Assembly (NCBI RefSeq): GCF_036169555.1
Contig: NZ_CP108032.1
Coordinates: forward strand, 1,984,001 to 2,048,000
Length of the DNA stretch: 64,000 bases
Direction: 5' to 3'
DNA from: Streptomyces sp. NBC_00306
GTDB taxonomy: Bacteria; Actinomycetota; Actinomycetes; Streptomycetales; Streptomycetaceae
Position numbers and translations under genes: made by a program. The notes beneath the pieces were generated by a model. It did not search any database. It saw only the letters and a program-made list of their open reading frames with translations, and was not told the DNA's origin. Shown piece after piece: positions 28,103 to 37,513 of the stretch. The first letter of the stretch is position 1. Every line of letters starts with the position of its first letter.

Positions 28103-29668
28103 ATGCATGCGCCGGGGGACGTGATCGACGGGCGGTTCGAGCTGATCGAACCGCTGGGCAGTGGCGGTATGGGCACGGTGTGGCGGGCTCGCGACACCGT
28201 GCTCCACCGCGAAGTCGCCCTGAAGGCGGTGCGGTCGGAGGCCGGGACGTCCGGCGCCGTGCGGGAGCGGGTGCTCCGCGAGGCCCGGGCACTCGCCCGG
28301 CTCAGCCACCCCCACGTGGTGACGATCCATCACATCGTGGACGGCGAACCGCATCCGTGGATCGTGATGGAGCTGGTGCGGGGCACCACGCTCCAGGACC
28401 GGCTCGGCCGTGGACCCCTCGCACCCGTGGAGGCGGCACGTATCGGCCGTCAGGTGCTCTCGGCGCTGCGCGCCGCCCACGCGGCCGGCATTCAGCACCG
28501 CGATGTGAAGCCCGCCAATGTGCTGCTGCGGGACGGTCCCGGGGGCGGGGCCGTGCTCACCGACTTCGGTATCGCCGCCCTCCAGGGCTCGGCCTCGCTC
28601 ACGGCCACCGGTGAACTCATCGGCTCCCCCGAGTACATCGCCCCCGAGCGCATCCGCGGCCGGGACGACGACCCGGCCTCCGACCTCTGGTCGCTGGGGC
28701 TCGTGCTCTATGTGTCCGTCGAGGGGCTGAGCCCACTGCGCCGGGGGACGACCCTGGCCACGCTCGCCGCCGTGCTGGACGAGGACGTACCGCCGCCGGT
28801 GCGCTCCGGTCCGCTCGCACCGGTGCTGGGGGCACTGCTCGTTCGCGACCCGGCGGGCCGCCCCGACGCGCGGCAACTGGACGCGATGCTGGCGCAGGTG
28901 GAGTCCGGCATGCTGCCGCACTGGGCCGGCCCGACCATGACGGCGACCGCTCCTCCCCCGGTGATGCCGGGCCCGGTGCCCCCCGTCCCCACCCAGCTGG
29001 ACAGTCCCAGGCCGACGGTCCCGCAGCCCCCGCCGTTGCCGGACCGGCGAAGCGGCAAGCCACGCGGGGCCGTTGTCGCCGCCGTGATCGCGGTGGCGGT
29101 GGCGATCACCGCGGCGACCGCTCTGGTGCTCGTCCTGCGGGACCTGGGCAAGGACGAGGCAGGCGGCCGGGGCGGCCCGACCGGGTCCGCCGTCTCGACG
29201 CCGGCAGCGACGACGAGCGATCCACGGCCCACGCCGAGCCCCAGCCCCACCCGGTCACCGTCATCCACGCCGACGCCCACACCCACACCGACACCGAGCA
29301 GCCCCGACGAGTCCTCGGACCCGCCCCGTCCGCCGGCCACCGGCGGCTGGATCGCCCAGCTCTACTCCGAGCCCCTCGGCTCCGGCACCGCCGCACGTGA
29401 CGTACGCCTCGCGAAGGTCCGCGCCACCGTGCCCGAGGCCGTCTTCGTCCGCAGCGACGACTACGCCTCGCTGCGCCCGGGGTTCTGGGTCATCTACGCA
29501 CCCGGCCCCTTCGCGGACGGCCGGGCGGCGCTGGCGTTCTGCGCCGAACGCGGCAGGACGTCGCCGAGCACCTGCATCGGGCGCTATCTGAGCACGAGTT
29601 CGGCCGACTACGGCCTCCAGTGCCGCCCCACGGCGGCCGGAGCCTCGGGCCGCTGCACCCGGCCCTGA
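28103..29668 (+). CDS. Membrane Ser/Thr protein kinase (PknB class)
   Basis: The 521-aa protein has a complete kinase domain: glycine loop GSGGMG (19-24), Lys41, HRDVKPANVLL (Asp134), DFG (154-156) and SPEYIAPE. A Pro-rich juxtamembrane region leads to one membrane helix near residues 315-335 (VVAAVIAVAVAITAATALVL). The outer part is a Pro/Thr/Ser stalk with a PT-dipeptide run, followed by a 100-aa domain containing two Cys pairs and a sequence (VFVRSDDYASLRPGFWVIY) like a SPOR or ligand-binding fold. PASTA repeats are absent. The ligand is unknown. Confidence 0.92.
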   Translation: MHAPGDVIDGRFELIEPLGSGGMGTVWRARDTVLHREVALKAVRSEAGTSGAVRERVLREARALARLSHPHVVTIHHIVDGEPHPWIVMELVRGTTLQDRLGRGPLAPVEAARIGRQVLSALRAAHAAGIQHRDVKPANVLLRDGPGGGAVLTDFGIAALQGSASLTATGELIGSPEYIAPERIRGRDDDPASDLWSLGLVLYVSVEGLSPLRRGTTLATLAAVLDEDVPPPVRSGPLAPVLGALLVRDPAGRPDARQLDAMLAQVESGMLPHWAGPTMTATAPPPVMPGPVPPVPTQLDSPRPTVPQPPPLPDRRSGKPRGAVVAAVIAVAVAITAATALVLVLRDLGKDEAGGRGGPTGSAVSTPAATTSDPRPTPSPSPTRSPSSTPTPTPTPTPSSPDESSDPPRPPATGGWIAQLYSEPLGSGTAARDVRLAKVRATVPEAVFVRSDDYASLRPGFWVIYAPGPFADGRAALAFCAERGRTSPSTCIGRYLSTSSADYGLQCRPTAAGASGRCTRP

Positions 29669-29705
29669 ACCCGCCCCCGCGAGCGGCCGGGCCCCAACAT
29701 CCGCC

Positions 29706-30286
29706 CTACGGCGTGCCGTCCAGCGATTCGAGGAAGGCGAGAGCGATCCGCCAGGTCTGCTCGGCGGCTTCCTCGTCGTAGTCGGGCAGGTCCGGGTCGG
29801 TGTAGAGATGCCCGGCGCCGGCATAGCGGTAGACCTCGACGTCGGCTCCGGCCCTCCCCATCCCGAGATACCAGGCGGTCAGCCAGTCGTGCGGCTCGAA
29901 GGGGTCGGGATCGGCGACGTGCAGCTGTACCGGCAGGTCGTCGACCGCCGCGTCCTCCGCGATGTCGGAGGTGCCGTGCATCATCAGCAGCCCGCGGGCC
30001 TTCTCGTCGCCGAGCGCCAGCGTCTGCGCGACGGAGCGCCGAGCGAGAAGCCGGCGTAGACGAGGCCACGGTCCGAGCGGGGCGCCGCGGCGAGAACCGC
30101 CCTTTTGAGCAGTTCGTCCTTTCCGATCCCGTCCTGGAAGGCCATGCCCTCCTCGGTGCTCCCGAAGGTCCTGCCCTCGAAGAGATCCGGGGTCCAGACC
30201 GTGTGACCTGCGGCTTCCAGGCGCTCGGCGGCCTGGCGCACACCGTGACGAAGGCCATACGTCGAATGGAAAAGCATGATGTCCAT
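29706..30286 (-). pseudogene. Dienelactone hydrolase family gene with a frameshift
   Basis: Two abutting frames encode one alpha/beta hydrolase. The 5' part (30286 to about 30040) runs MDIMLFHSTYGLRHGVRQAA to the nucleophile motif YAGFSLGA. The 3' part (29706 to about 30035) resumes as VAQTLALGDEKARGLLMMHG and holds the later Asp and the His of GAGHLYTDPD. Adding one base near 30035-30036 joins both into about 193 aa of normal family length. A lost base, a sequencing error, or less likely a programmed shift would explain it. Without the joint, neither half should be active. Confidence 0.85.
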
Positions 30287-30303
30287 GCCGTCAGGTTACG
30301 TTC

Positions 30304-31422
30304 GTGGGCATGGAGAACGTGCTGCGCCCGTTGATCGTCATCGGTGGCTCGGTCGTCCTCACGCTGTTCGTGGGATGGCTGGTCGACCTGCTGCTGCGCC
30401 GAGAGGACACCCGCCACACCGAGACCCCGCTGTGGGGTCTGCTGCGCCGGTGCCGCCTGCCGCTGCAGGTCGTCCTGTGCACGGCGATGCTGAGAGCCAC
30501 CTACCGCCAGGCGCAGATCGAGAGCATCCGCGAACACCACCGGGGCATCGGCCAGGTGCTGACCCTGGTGCTGATCGGCGCCTCCGCCTGGCTCGTCGTG
30601 CGGATCGCGACGGCCGTCGTCGAGTCCACCTACACCCGTTACGCCGCGGCCACCCGCGACCCGGCCCGGGTGCGCAGGGTGCGCACCCAGGTGACCCTCA
30701 TCCAGCGGGTCGTCATCGCCGTCGTCGGCGTGGTGGCCTTCGCGGCGATGCTGCTGACCTTCCCCGCCATGCGCGCCGTCGGGACTTCGATGCTGGCGTC
30801 CGCCGGTGTCCTCGGCATCGTCGCCGGTGTGGCCGCCCAGTCGACGCTGGGCAACCTCTTCGCGGGACTCCAGATCGCGTTCGGCGACATGGTGCGCATC
30901 GGCGACACCGTGGTGGTGGACGGCGAGTGGGGAACGGTCGAGGAGATCACGCTCACCTTCCTCGCCGTACGGACCTGGGACGAGCGCCGGATCACCATGC
31001 CTGTGTCGTACTTCACCAGCAAGCCGTTCGAGAACTGGTCCCGCGGCGGTGTGCAGATGACCGGCACCGTCTTCTTCCATCTCGACCACTCCACACCGGT
31101 GCCGGAGATGCGCGACAAGCTCCGTGACGTCCTGCGCGAGTGCCCGGCCTGGGACGGCCGCGACTGGTCGCTCGCCGTCACGGACACCACGCCCTCGACG
31201 ATCCAGGTACGCGCGGTAATGACGGCGAAGGACGCGGACGACATCTGGACCGTCCGGTGCGCGGTGCGCGAGCAGCTGATCGCCTGGCTGTCAGACCAGC
31301 ATCCGTACGCGCTGCCGCGGATCGCCACCGCCCACGCCGTGGAGCGGGAGGAGAAGCCGGCCGAGCTCACCCAGGACCAGATCGCGCCGGAGGAGGGCAC
31401 TCCACGGACCGGCCGCGGCTGA
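30304..31422 (+). CDS. MscS-type mechanosensitive channel
   Basis: The 372-aa protein has about four N-terminal membrane segments, then the pore-lining TM3-like helix (MLASAGVLGIVAGVAAQSTLGNLFAG), the conserved GDMVRIGDTVVVDGEWGTVEEITLTF beta domain, and an alpha/beta cytoplasmic vestibule ending with a polar tail. Such small-conductance channels vent solutes during osmotic downshock. The GTG at 30304 has an AGG-type site 8 nt before it; ATG at 30310 is an alternative. It is divergent from the broken hydrolase gene, with only 17 bp between starts. Confidence 0.9.
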   Translation: MGMENVLRPLIVIGGSVVLTLFVGWLVDLLLRREDTRHTETPLWGLLRRCRLPLQVVLCTAMLRATYRQAQIESIREHHRGIGQVLTLVLIGASAWLVVRIATAVVESTYTRYAAATRDPARVRRVRTQVTLIQRVVIAVVGVVAFAAMLLTFPAMRAVGTSMLASAGVLGIVAGVAAQSTLGNLFAGLQIAFGDMVRIGDTVVVDGEWGTVEEITLTFLAVRTWDERRITMPVSYFTSKPFENWSRGGVQMTGTVFFHLDHSTPVPEMRDKLRDVLRECPAWDGRDWSLAVTDTTPSTIQVRAVMTAKDADDIWTVRCAVREQLIAWLSDQHPYALPRIATAHAVEREEKPAELTQDQIAPEEGTPRTGRG

Positions 31423-31489
31423 CCCACGGGTGTCCGGGCACGAGAACCCCGGCTGACATCCGAGCACCCGGCGCCGGGCGTCCCGGCCC

Positions 31490-32242
31490 TCAGTGCCCGC
31501 GCTCGGCGCCGCCGTTGACCTGGATGACCTGGGCCGTGATGTGGCCGGCCGCCGACGAGGCGAGCCAGCGCAGGGTCTGCGCCACATCGCCGGGGTGGCC
31601 GATGCGCCCGGTCGCGGTCTCCGCGACCAGGGCGCTCCGGCGCTCCTCGGGGAAGCCGCCGCCACCGAAGAACTCGGTCTCCTCGACGAACCCCGGTGCG
31701 ACGACGTTGACCGTGATCCCGCGCGGTCCCAGTTCGCGGGCGAGCTTGAAGGCGTACGGATGCAGCGCGGCCTTGGCCGCCGCGTACGGCGCGAGGCCGG
31801 ACCCCCGGTACGCCGCGATCGAGCTGAGGAACAGCACCCGGCCCCCAGGGGTGGCCAGATGGCCGCGGGTGGCCTCGGTGAGCAGGGCGGCCGTGAGGGT
31901 GTTGAGCCGGAAGTTCACCGTCCAGTCGCGGGCGACAGCCTCCAGCGGGTCGCCGTCGTACGCGGAACGCTGCTCCAGACGTCCGTTGCCGCCCGCGCTG
32001 TGCACGAGGACGTCGACGGTCCCGTACTCGCGCTCCGTGAACTCCGCGGCCTCCCGGGCGCCGCGCGGTTCGCTGAGGTCGACCGCGCAGTAGCGGGCGC
32101 CGGGGATCTGCTCGGCCGCCCGCGCGAGGACCTCCTCGCGCCGCCCGAGCAGCACCACCTGCTCCCCGTCGGCGGCGAAAGCCTCCGCCGCCGCGAATCC
32201 GATTCCCGTCCCGCCGCCACTGATCACCACGGTGCGCGCCAT
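31490..32242 (-). CDS. Short-chain dehydrogenase/reductase
   Basis: The 250-aa enzyme has the SDR cofactor motif SGGGTGIG (residues 8-15), a catalytic Ser in LFLSSIAAY, Tyr and Lys in PYAAAKAAL, and the end pattern QVIQVNGGA. The residue after the second beta strand is Arg (LLGRREE), which favours NADPH. The substrate is unknown. The start is supported by a TAGGAT hexamer 7 nt before the ATG. Confidence 0.92.
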   Translation of the reverse strand: MARTVVISGGGTGIGFAAAEAFAADGEQVVLLGRREEVLARAAEQIPGARYCAVDLSEPRGAREAAEFTEREYGTVDVLVHSAGGNGRLEQRSAYDGDPLEAVARDWTVNFRLNTLTAALLTEATRGHLATPGGRVLFLSSIAAYRGSGLAPYAAAKAALHPYAFKLARELGPRGITVNVVAPGFVEETEFFGGGGFPEERRSALVAETATGRIGHPGDVAQTLRWLASSAAGHITAQVIQVNGGAERGH

Positions 32243-32249
32243 GCTGGGG

Positions 32250-32255
32250 ATCCTA
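32250..32255 (-). promoter_or_regulatory. -10 hexamer TAGGAT, leaderless promoter candidate
   Basis: On the minus strand TAGGAT is followed by 7 nt and then the ATG of the SDR gene. The hexamer lies only 15 nt beyond the antiporter stop codon. Confidence 0.5.
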
Positions 32256-32269
32256 CGAGCCCGCGGCGC

Positions 32270-33856
32270 TCAGCGGAGGCTGCGTACATCCAGGTGGCGC
32301 AGCACCCGGTCGACGATCTCGGGATCGGCTCCCGGTTCGTTGCGCGCCGACAGCACTTCGTGGCGGGCCGCCGACATCATCTCCCGCTGGATGCGCTGGA
32401 CCATCTTCAGCCGGTCGAGCCGCTTGGTGTACCACTCGCGCCGCTCGTCCTCGACGATGTCGGGGCTGATCCGTGCCCCGATCTCGTAGGCCCTGCGCAG
32501 CAGCCGCTCGCTGATCTCCTCCGGCAGCTCCTCGCTGTCCTCGATCTCGCGCAGCCGGTGCTTGGCCGCCTTGGCGGCGCGCAGGGCGAGCCCGTGCTCC
32601 AGTTCCCGCTCGGCGTCCGAGTCGGACTGCACCCCGAGGCGCTTGACCAGCCAGGGCAGGGTGAGCCCCTGGAACACGAGGGTGGAGATGATCACCGAGA
32701 ACGCGATGAAGATGATCTGGTCCCGACCGGGGAAGGCCTCGCCGCTGTCCGTGGTGAGCGGGATGGCGAGCGCCAGCGCGACGGTCGCCACGCCCCGCAT
32801 CCCGGCCCACCACATGACGACGGTCTCGCGCCAGCCGACGGGGATCTCCTCGTCGAGGTCGCGTTTGTCGTGGAGGCGCTTGGCCAGCCAGGTCGCCGGC
32901 AGCAGATAGAACAGGCGTACGCCCACGACGACCGCGCTGATCGCGACGCCCCAGCCGAGCATCTCCCACAGCTGCCCCTCGGCCGTGCCGAAGACGTTGT
33001 GCAGCTCCAGGCCGATCAGACCGAAGGCGACGCCGGTCACCAGGGTGTCGACGATGTCCCAGAAGGTGTTGCCGGCCAGCCGGCCGGTCACGTCGTCGGC
33101 GTCCGCCGTGTGCTCGGCGAGGAACAGCGCCGTCGTGAGGACCGCGAGGACGCCGGAGCCGTGCAGTTCCTCGGCGAGTACGTAACTCGCGAAGGGCACC
33201 AGCAGCGACAGACCGATCTGGAGCGTGGCGTCGCCGAGGTAGCTCATCAGCTTGTTGGAGAGCCAGCCGAGCGCGAGCCCGACCGCGACCGCGACGACGG
33301 CGGACAGGACGAGCTCCCCAGCGGCCTCGGGCCAGGAGAACGTTCCGGTGACCGCGGCGGCGATCGCCACGTGGTAGAGCACGATCGCGGTGACGTCGTT
33401 GAACAGTCCCTCGCCCTCCAGGATGGACACCAGACGGCGGGGCAGCCCCAGCCGGCCGGCGACCGCGGTGGCGGCGACCGGATCGGGCGGGGCGACCAGC
33501 GCGCCGAGCGCCACGGCCGCGGCGAGGGGCAGCCCGGGGACGAGTGTGGTCGCGACGGCCGCGACGGCGGCCATCGTCACGAACACCAGGGCCACGGCGA
33601 GCAGCATGATCGGCCGGACGTTGGCAGCGAACTGACGCCAGGAGGTGCGCTGCACCGTCGCGTAGAGGAGCGGCGGCAGCACCAGCGGCAGGATGAAGTC
33701 GGGCGGGATCTCGACGTTGGGCACGAACGGGATGAAGGCCAGCGCGATGCCCGCCAGCGTCATCAGCACGGGCGCCGGAAGATCGAACTTGTCCCCCAGC
33801 GGTACGGTCACCACGGCCCCGAGCAACAGCGCGAGTACCAGCGCCAGTTGGTCCAC
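32270..33856 (-). CDS. Na+/H+ antiporter, CPA1 family
   Basis: The 528-aa protein has twelve or so membrane helices. It includes the helix with GALVAPPDPVAATAVAGRLGLPRRLVSILEGEGLFNDVTAIVL (residues about 120-160, holding the DP and ND motifs of CPA1 exchangers) and a 110-residue helical cytoplasmic tail. It should exchange Na+ or K+ for H+ across the plasma membrane. The GTG start at 33856 has AGGAGG upstream. It is 43 bp downstream of the GNAT gene stop and 27 bp before the SDR start. Confidence 0.92.
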   Translation of the reverse strand: MDQLALVLALLLGAVVTVPLGDKFDLPAPVLMTLAGIALAFIPFVPNVEIPPDFILPLVLPPLLYATVQRTSWRQFAANVRPIMLLAVALVFVTMAAVAAVATTLVPGLPLAAAVALGALVAPPDPVAATAVAGRLGLPRRLVSILEGEGLFNDVTAIVLYHVAIAAAVTGTFSWPEAAGELVLSAVVAVAVGLALGWLSNKLMSYLGDATLQIGLSLLVPFASYVLAEELHGSGVLAVLTTALFLAEHTADADDVTGRLAGNTFWDIVDTLVTGVAFGLIGLELHNVFGTAEGQLWEMLGWGVAISAVVVGVRLFYLLPATWLAKRLHDKRDLDEEIPVGWRETVVMWWAGMRGVATVALALAIPLTTDSGEAFPGRDQIIFIAFSVIISTLVFQGLTLPWLVKRLGVQSDSDAERELEHGLALRAAKAAKHRLREIEDSEELPEEISERLLRRAYEIGARISPDIVEDERREWYTKRLDRLKMVQRIQREMMSAARHEVLSARNEPGADPEIVDRVLRHLDVRSLR

Positions 33857-33899
33857 GGTGCGAGAGCCTCCTGTTCGAGGACGGGAAATCCGGGGCGGC

Positions 33900-34376
33900 C
33901 TACAGCGGGCGGCGCATCGCCCGGTGGCCTATCCCCGCGTCCCAGAACTCCTCGCCGTACGCCACATACCCCAGCCGCTCGTAGAAACCGAGCGCGTGCG
34001 TCTGGGAATGCAGGTCCACCGCCACGAGGCCGAGCTCTCGCGCCGCGTCCTCGATGGCGTGCACCAGCGCCACCCCGACGCCCAGGCCCCGGGCCGCGGG
34101 TGTCACCGCGAGCCGGCCCAGCGAGCCGACCGACGTGTCGCCGCCGGTCCTGTCCGCGGCGGCCGGCCCGTGCAGCAGCCGGCCGGTGCCGAGCGGGGTC
34201 CCGTCGTCGGCCGTGGCCAGCACATGCACGGTGCCGGTGCCGATCTCGTCGAAGCTGTCGTACTCGATGTCGGCGGGGACCCGCTGCTCGACGACGAACA
34301 CGTCCTTGCGGACCGCGAAGCAGGCCTCACGGTCGGCGGGCCCGTCGGCGACCCGCACCTGGAACCCGGTCGTCAT
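33900..34376 (-). CDS. GNAT-family N-acetyltransferase
   Basis: The 158-aa protein has the ElaA/YbbJ-like GNAT fold: [17 protein letters not shown] at the start, the acetyl-CoA loop [19 protein letters not shown], and [18 protein letters not shown] at the end. The acceptor is unknown. The ATG overlaps the RluD stop by 4 bp, so it is co-translated with the pseudouridine synthase. Confidence 0.9.
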   Translation of the reverse strand: MTTGFQVRVADGPADREACFAVRKDVFVVEQRVPADIEYDSFDEIGTGTVHVLATADDGTPLGTGRLLHGPAAADRTGGDTSVGSLGRLAVTPAARGLGVGVALVHAIEDAARELGLVAVDLHSQTHALGFYERLGYVAYGEEFWDAGIGHRAMRRPL

Positions 34377-35314
34377 GCGCTCTCCGCCGCGATCTTGTCG
34401 AGGGCCTGCTGGAGGTCGTCGGGGTAGGTGCTCTCGAACTCCACCCACTGCCCGTCGGCGGGGTGCTCGAAGCCCAGGCGCACGGCGTGCAGCCACTGCC
34501 GGGTCAGCCCGAGGCGCTTGGCCATCGTGGGGTCGGCGCCGTAGGTCAGGTCGCCCACGCACGGGTGCCGGTGGGCGGCCATGTGCACCCGGATCTGGTG
34601 CGTACGCCCGGTCTCCAGCTTGATGTCGAGCAGGGAGGCGGCCCGGAAGGCCTCCATCAGGTCATAGTGCGTCACCGACGGCTTGCCCTCCGCCGTCACC
34701 GCCCACTTGTAGTCGTGGTTCGGGTGGCGCCCGATGGGAGCGTCGATGGTCCCGCTCATCGGGTCCGGGTGTCCCTGCACCAGCGCGTGGTAGCGCTTGT
34801 CCACGGTCCGCTCCCGGAACTGCTGCTTGAGCAGGGTGTACGCGCGCTCCGACTTGGCGACGACCATCAGTCCGGAGGTGCCGACGTCCAGCCGGTGCAC
34901 GATGCCCTGGCGCTCGGCGGCGCCGGAGGTCGAGATCCGGTAGCCGGCGGCCGCGAGACCGCCGATCACGGTCGTCCCGGTCCAGCCGGGGCTCGGGTGG
35001 GCGGCGACACCGACGGGCTTCATGATCACGACGATGTCGTCGTCGTCGTGGACGATCTCCATGCCCTCGACCGGTTCGGCCACGATCTGCACGGGCGCGG
35101 GCGCCTGCGGCATCTCCACCTCGAGCCACGCCCCGCCGTGCACCCGCTCGGACTTGCCCACCACCGAGCCGTCGACCTGCACCTTTCCGGCAGCGGCGAG
35201 CTCGGCCGCCTTGGTGCGGGAAAACCCGAACATCCGGGAGATGGCGGCGTCGACGCGCTCGCCCTCGAGGCCATCGGGTACGGGCAGGGTGCGGATCTCG
35301 GGAAGCGTACTCAC
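34373..35314 (-). CDS. rluD: RluD-type 23S rRNA pseudouridine synthase
   Basis: The 313-aa protein has an N-terminal S4 RNA-binding domain ([21 protein letters not shown]) and the RluA/RluD catalytic domain with Asp in [18 protein letters not shown]. RluD modifies helix 69 of 23S rRNA; whether this copy acts there or on another site cannot be told. The GTG start lies 17 bp downstream of the lspA stop. A CATACT hexamer lies 6 nt before the GTG. Confidence 0.93.
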   Translation of the reverse strand: MSTLPEIRTLPVPDGLEGERVDAAISRMFGFSRTKAAELAAAGKVQVDGSVVGKSERVHGGAWLEVEMPQAPAPVQIVAEPVEGMEIVHDDDDIVVIMKPVGVAAHPSPGWTGTTVIGGLAAAGYRISTSGAAERQGIVHRLDVGTSGLMVVAKSERAYTLLKQQFRERTVDKRYHALVQGHPDPMSGTIDAPIGRHPNHDYKWAVTAEGKPSVTHYDLMEAFRAASLLDIKLETGRTHQIRVHMAAHRHPCVGDLTYGADPTMAKRLGLTRQWLHAVRLGFEHPADGQWVEFESTYPDDLQQALDKIAAESA

Positions 35315-35331
35315 CCGTCGAGTATGCCTTG

Positions 35332-35898
35332 TCAGTCCTTGTGGACGGTCCCGTCGGGGTCCAGCCCCCGGAAGGAGAGGATCACGATGAGGATGCCGCC
35401 GCAGACGATCGCGGAGTCGGCGAGGTTGAAGACGGCGAAGTGTGCGGGCGCGATGAAGTCCACGACCGCACCCTTGAAGACGCCGGGAGAGCGGAAGATC
35501 CGGTCGGTGAGATTGCCGAGCGCACCACCGAGCAGCAGGCCGAGGGCGATGGCCCAGGGCATGCTGTAGAGCTTGCGCGCCAGCCGGGCGATCACGATGA
35601 TCACCGCGGCCGCGATGACGGTGAAGATCACGGTGAAGGCCTCGCCGATACCGAAGGCCGCGCCCGCGTTCCGTACCGCCTCGAACTTCAGCAGATCACC
35701 GATGACCTCGATCGGCTCGTGGTGCTCGAGCTTCGCCACCACGATCATCTTGGTGACGAGGTCGAGCAGATACGCCACCACGGCCACACCGAAGAGCACG
35801 GCGATCTTCCGCCCGCGCCGGGGCGGCTCGGCGGGCGCCGCAGCTTCGTCGGCTCCTGCTGAATCCGGCGTACCGATGATGCGCTCCGCCTCTGCCAC
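35332..35898 (-). CDS. lspA: Lipoprotein signal peptidase LspA
   Basis: The 188-aa membrane protease removes signal peptides from prolipoproteins. Four hydrophobic helices follow an extra 35-residue cytoplasmic N-terminus. Both catalytic motif regions are present: [11 protein letters not shown] with the first Asp region, and [13 protein letters not shown] with the second Asp. It lies upstream of rluD and GNAT in one likely operon, 60 bp downstream of the zinc-finger gene stop. Confidence 0.95.
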   Translation of the reverse strand: MAEAERIIGTPDSAGADEAAAPAEPPRRGRKIAVLFGVAVVAYLLDLVTKMIVVAKLEHHEPIEVIGDLLKFEAVRNAGAAFGIGEAFTVIFTVIAAAVIIVIARLARKLYSMPWAIALGLLLGGALGNLTDRIFRSPGVFKGAVVDFIAPAHFAVFNLADSAIVCGGILIVILSFRGLDPDGTVHKD

Positions 35899-35958
35899 GT
35901 GAGTCCCTCAACCTAGGTGCCTGACTGAGCACGAGGGTACGGCACCGACCTGCCGCGC

Positions 35959-36969
35959 TCAGACCCGCCGTTCCTGCTTCTGCTTGCACTCCACGCACAG
36001 GGTCGCGCGCGGGAACGCCTGCATGCGGGCCTTGCCGATGGGGTTGCCGCAGTTCTCGCAGAGACCGTAGGTGCCGGCGTCGAGCCGCTGGAGCGCGCGC
36101 TCGGTCTGTTCCAGCATCTCCCGGGCGTTGGCGGCGAGCGCCAGCTCGTGCTCGCGCGTGATGTTCTTGCTCCCGGTGTCGGCGTCGTCGTCACCGGCGC
36201 CGTCCCCGGAGTCCCGCATGAGACCCGCCAGCGCCGCCTCGGACGTGGTCAGCTCGGCGTTCAGCCGGACCACCTCGCCCTCCAGCTCGGCCCGCGCCTC
36301 GGCGACCTCATCCGGCGTCCACGGGTCCTCGCCGGCCCGTACGGCCAGCTCTCCGGGCGCGGCCGTCACGGGTGCCCCGGGCACCGCCGTGGCACTGTTG
36401 CCGGCTCCCGCCGCGGTCTTCTTCGCTCGCACCGTCCTGGCTCCTGTCTGCTGTGCGGCCTCGGCCGCCCCCTTGGCCGCCGGTGCGGCCTTCTTCGCGG
36501 CCTTCGCGGCCATGGCCTTCTTCGCAGGTGCCTTCTTCACCGGCGCCTTCGCCGCCGGTGCGGCGGCCGTCTCCTTCACGGCCTTCGCCTTGTCCGCGGC
36601 GGTCTTCCTCGCCGCGGTCCTGCCGCCCGCCGTCTTCGTGGCGGACGTCTTCCCGGCCGCTGCCTCAGCGGCAGCCGCCCTCTTCGTGGCGGAAGCCTTC
36701 TTGGCGGGGGCGCTCTTGTCCGCCCCGGCCGATTTCCCGGCCGCCGCCTTCTTCGCGTTCGCCGTCTTCACGGCCGTCCTGTTCGCGTTCGCCGTCTTCT
36801 TCCCGGTCGCCTTCTTCGCGGTCGTCCTCTTCGCCGTGGCCTTGTCCTCGGGTGCCGCAGCCTGGTTCATGACGGTGCTCTTCTTCCCGCTCCCGCCCTT
36901 GGCCGCCGCCTCAGCGGCGGTGGATCTGCTGGACGCCGGTTTCCTCTCGGCAGTCTTCTTCGCCACCAT
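35959..36969 (-). CDS. TraR/DksA zinc-finger protein with long histone-H1-like N-terminal tail
   Basis: The 336-aa protein is a fusion. Residues 1-220 are a low-complexity Lys/Ala/Thr tail with many AAKKA/KKAPAKKA repeats, like histone H1 or bacterial Hc1. Residues 220-336 form a DksA/TraR-type domain: a coiled coil (EVRLNAELTTSEAAL-like) and a four-Cys zinc finger CENCGNPIGKARMQAFPRAT then CVEC. Such proteins bind RNA polymerase or DNA. The basic tail suggests nucleoid association, and mycobacterial-style H1-like proteins exist. AAGGGG precedes the ATG. The tail length may vary by slippage. Confidence 0.88.
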   Translation of the reverse strand: MVAKKTAERKPASSRSTAAEAAAKGGSGKKSTVMNQAAAPEDKATAKRTTAKKATGKKTANANRTAVKTANAKKAAAGKSAGADKSAPAKKASATKRAAAAEAAAGKTSATKTAGGRTAARKTAADKAKAVKETAAAPAAKAPVKKAPAKKAMAAKAAKKAAPAAKGAAEAAQQTGARTVRAKKTAAGAGNSATAVPGAPVTAAPGELAVRAGEDPWTPDEVAEARAELEGEVVRLNAELTTSEAALAGLMRDSGDGAGDDDADTGSKNITREHELALAANAREMLEQTERALQRLDAGTYGLCENCGNPIGKARMQAFPRATLCVECKQKQERRV

Positions 36970-36982
36970 GGCCGCGGCCCCT

Positions 36983-37014
36983 TCACATATTGTGATCTTG
37001 CACGCGAATCGTGC
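36983..37014. promoter_or_regulatory. Two short inverted repeats upstream of the H1/DksA gene
   Basis: TCACA-TAT-TGTGA (36983-36995) and GCACG-CGAAT-CGTGC (37000-37014) lie in tandem just before the start codon. The AT-rich stretch continues to about 37035. It probably contains this gene's promoter, but no clear -35/-10 pair is visible. Confidence 0.4.
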
Positions 37015-37257
37015 TGGGACGATAAATCGACCCCAGCTCCGCAGCAAACGGGGCAGACCGCCGCGCGGGCCCGCCCCGGCCTGCGGTGAGACGAACCTGC
37101 ATCGGTTGTGCCCAGCTCCCCGCCGGGTAATCCGCCGACATCGGGCCGCCGGGAGCCGGTCGGGCGGGAGTGGCCATTCGGGTCACGCGCGGGGCGCCGC
37201 GACGGTGCCCTCGAAAACCGGTCGGACGTGCCTCGCGGCGGCCCGTACACTGGGCGG

Positions 37258-37513
37258 AGCGAAAGGCTTGGATGGGGACGAGTAGCGCCGTACGCAGCCA
37301 TGAGCGACCCGGGGACGGTGAGAGCCCGGGGGCGAGCGCGATGTGAAGGATCACCCCGGAGCTGCCGGAAGAAAGCCGTGAGGCGAGTAGACCCGGCGTC
37401 GCGACCCCAATGAGGGGGCGGTGCGTTCCGCGCCGCCAAGGAGGGTGGTACCGCGGGAGCCCAGCTCTCGTCCCTCCGACGGAAGAGCAACTGTCCGCCG
37501 GAGGAGTTCGTAG
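37258..37513 (+). promoter_or_regulatory. ileS T-box riboswitch (translational, short Stem I class)
   Basis: The T-box core AGGGTGGTACCGCG is at 37442-37455, the sequence that pairs with the tRNA CCA end. Downstream, CCTCCGACGGA (37473-37483) pairs with TCCGCCGGAGG (37494-37504) with one A-C mismatch, burying the GGAGGAG ribosome site before the ATG at 37514. Uncharged tRNA-Ile should disrupt this and raise ileS translation. The probable specifier codon is ATC at 37350-37352. TACACT at 37246-37251 is a plausible -10. There is no U-tract terminator. Confidence 0.93.
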
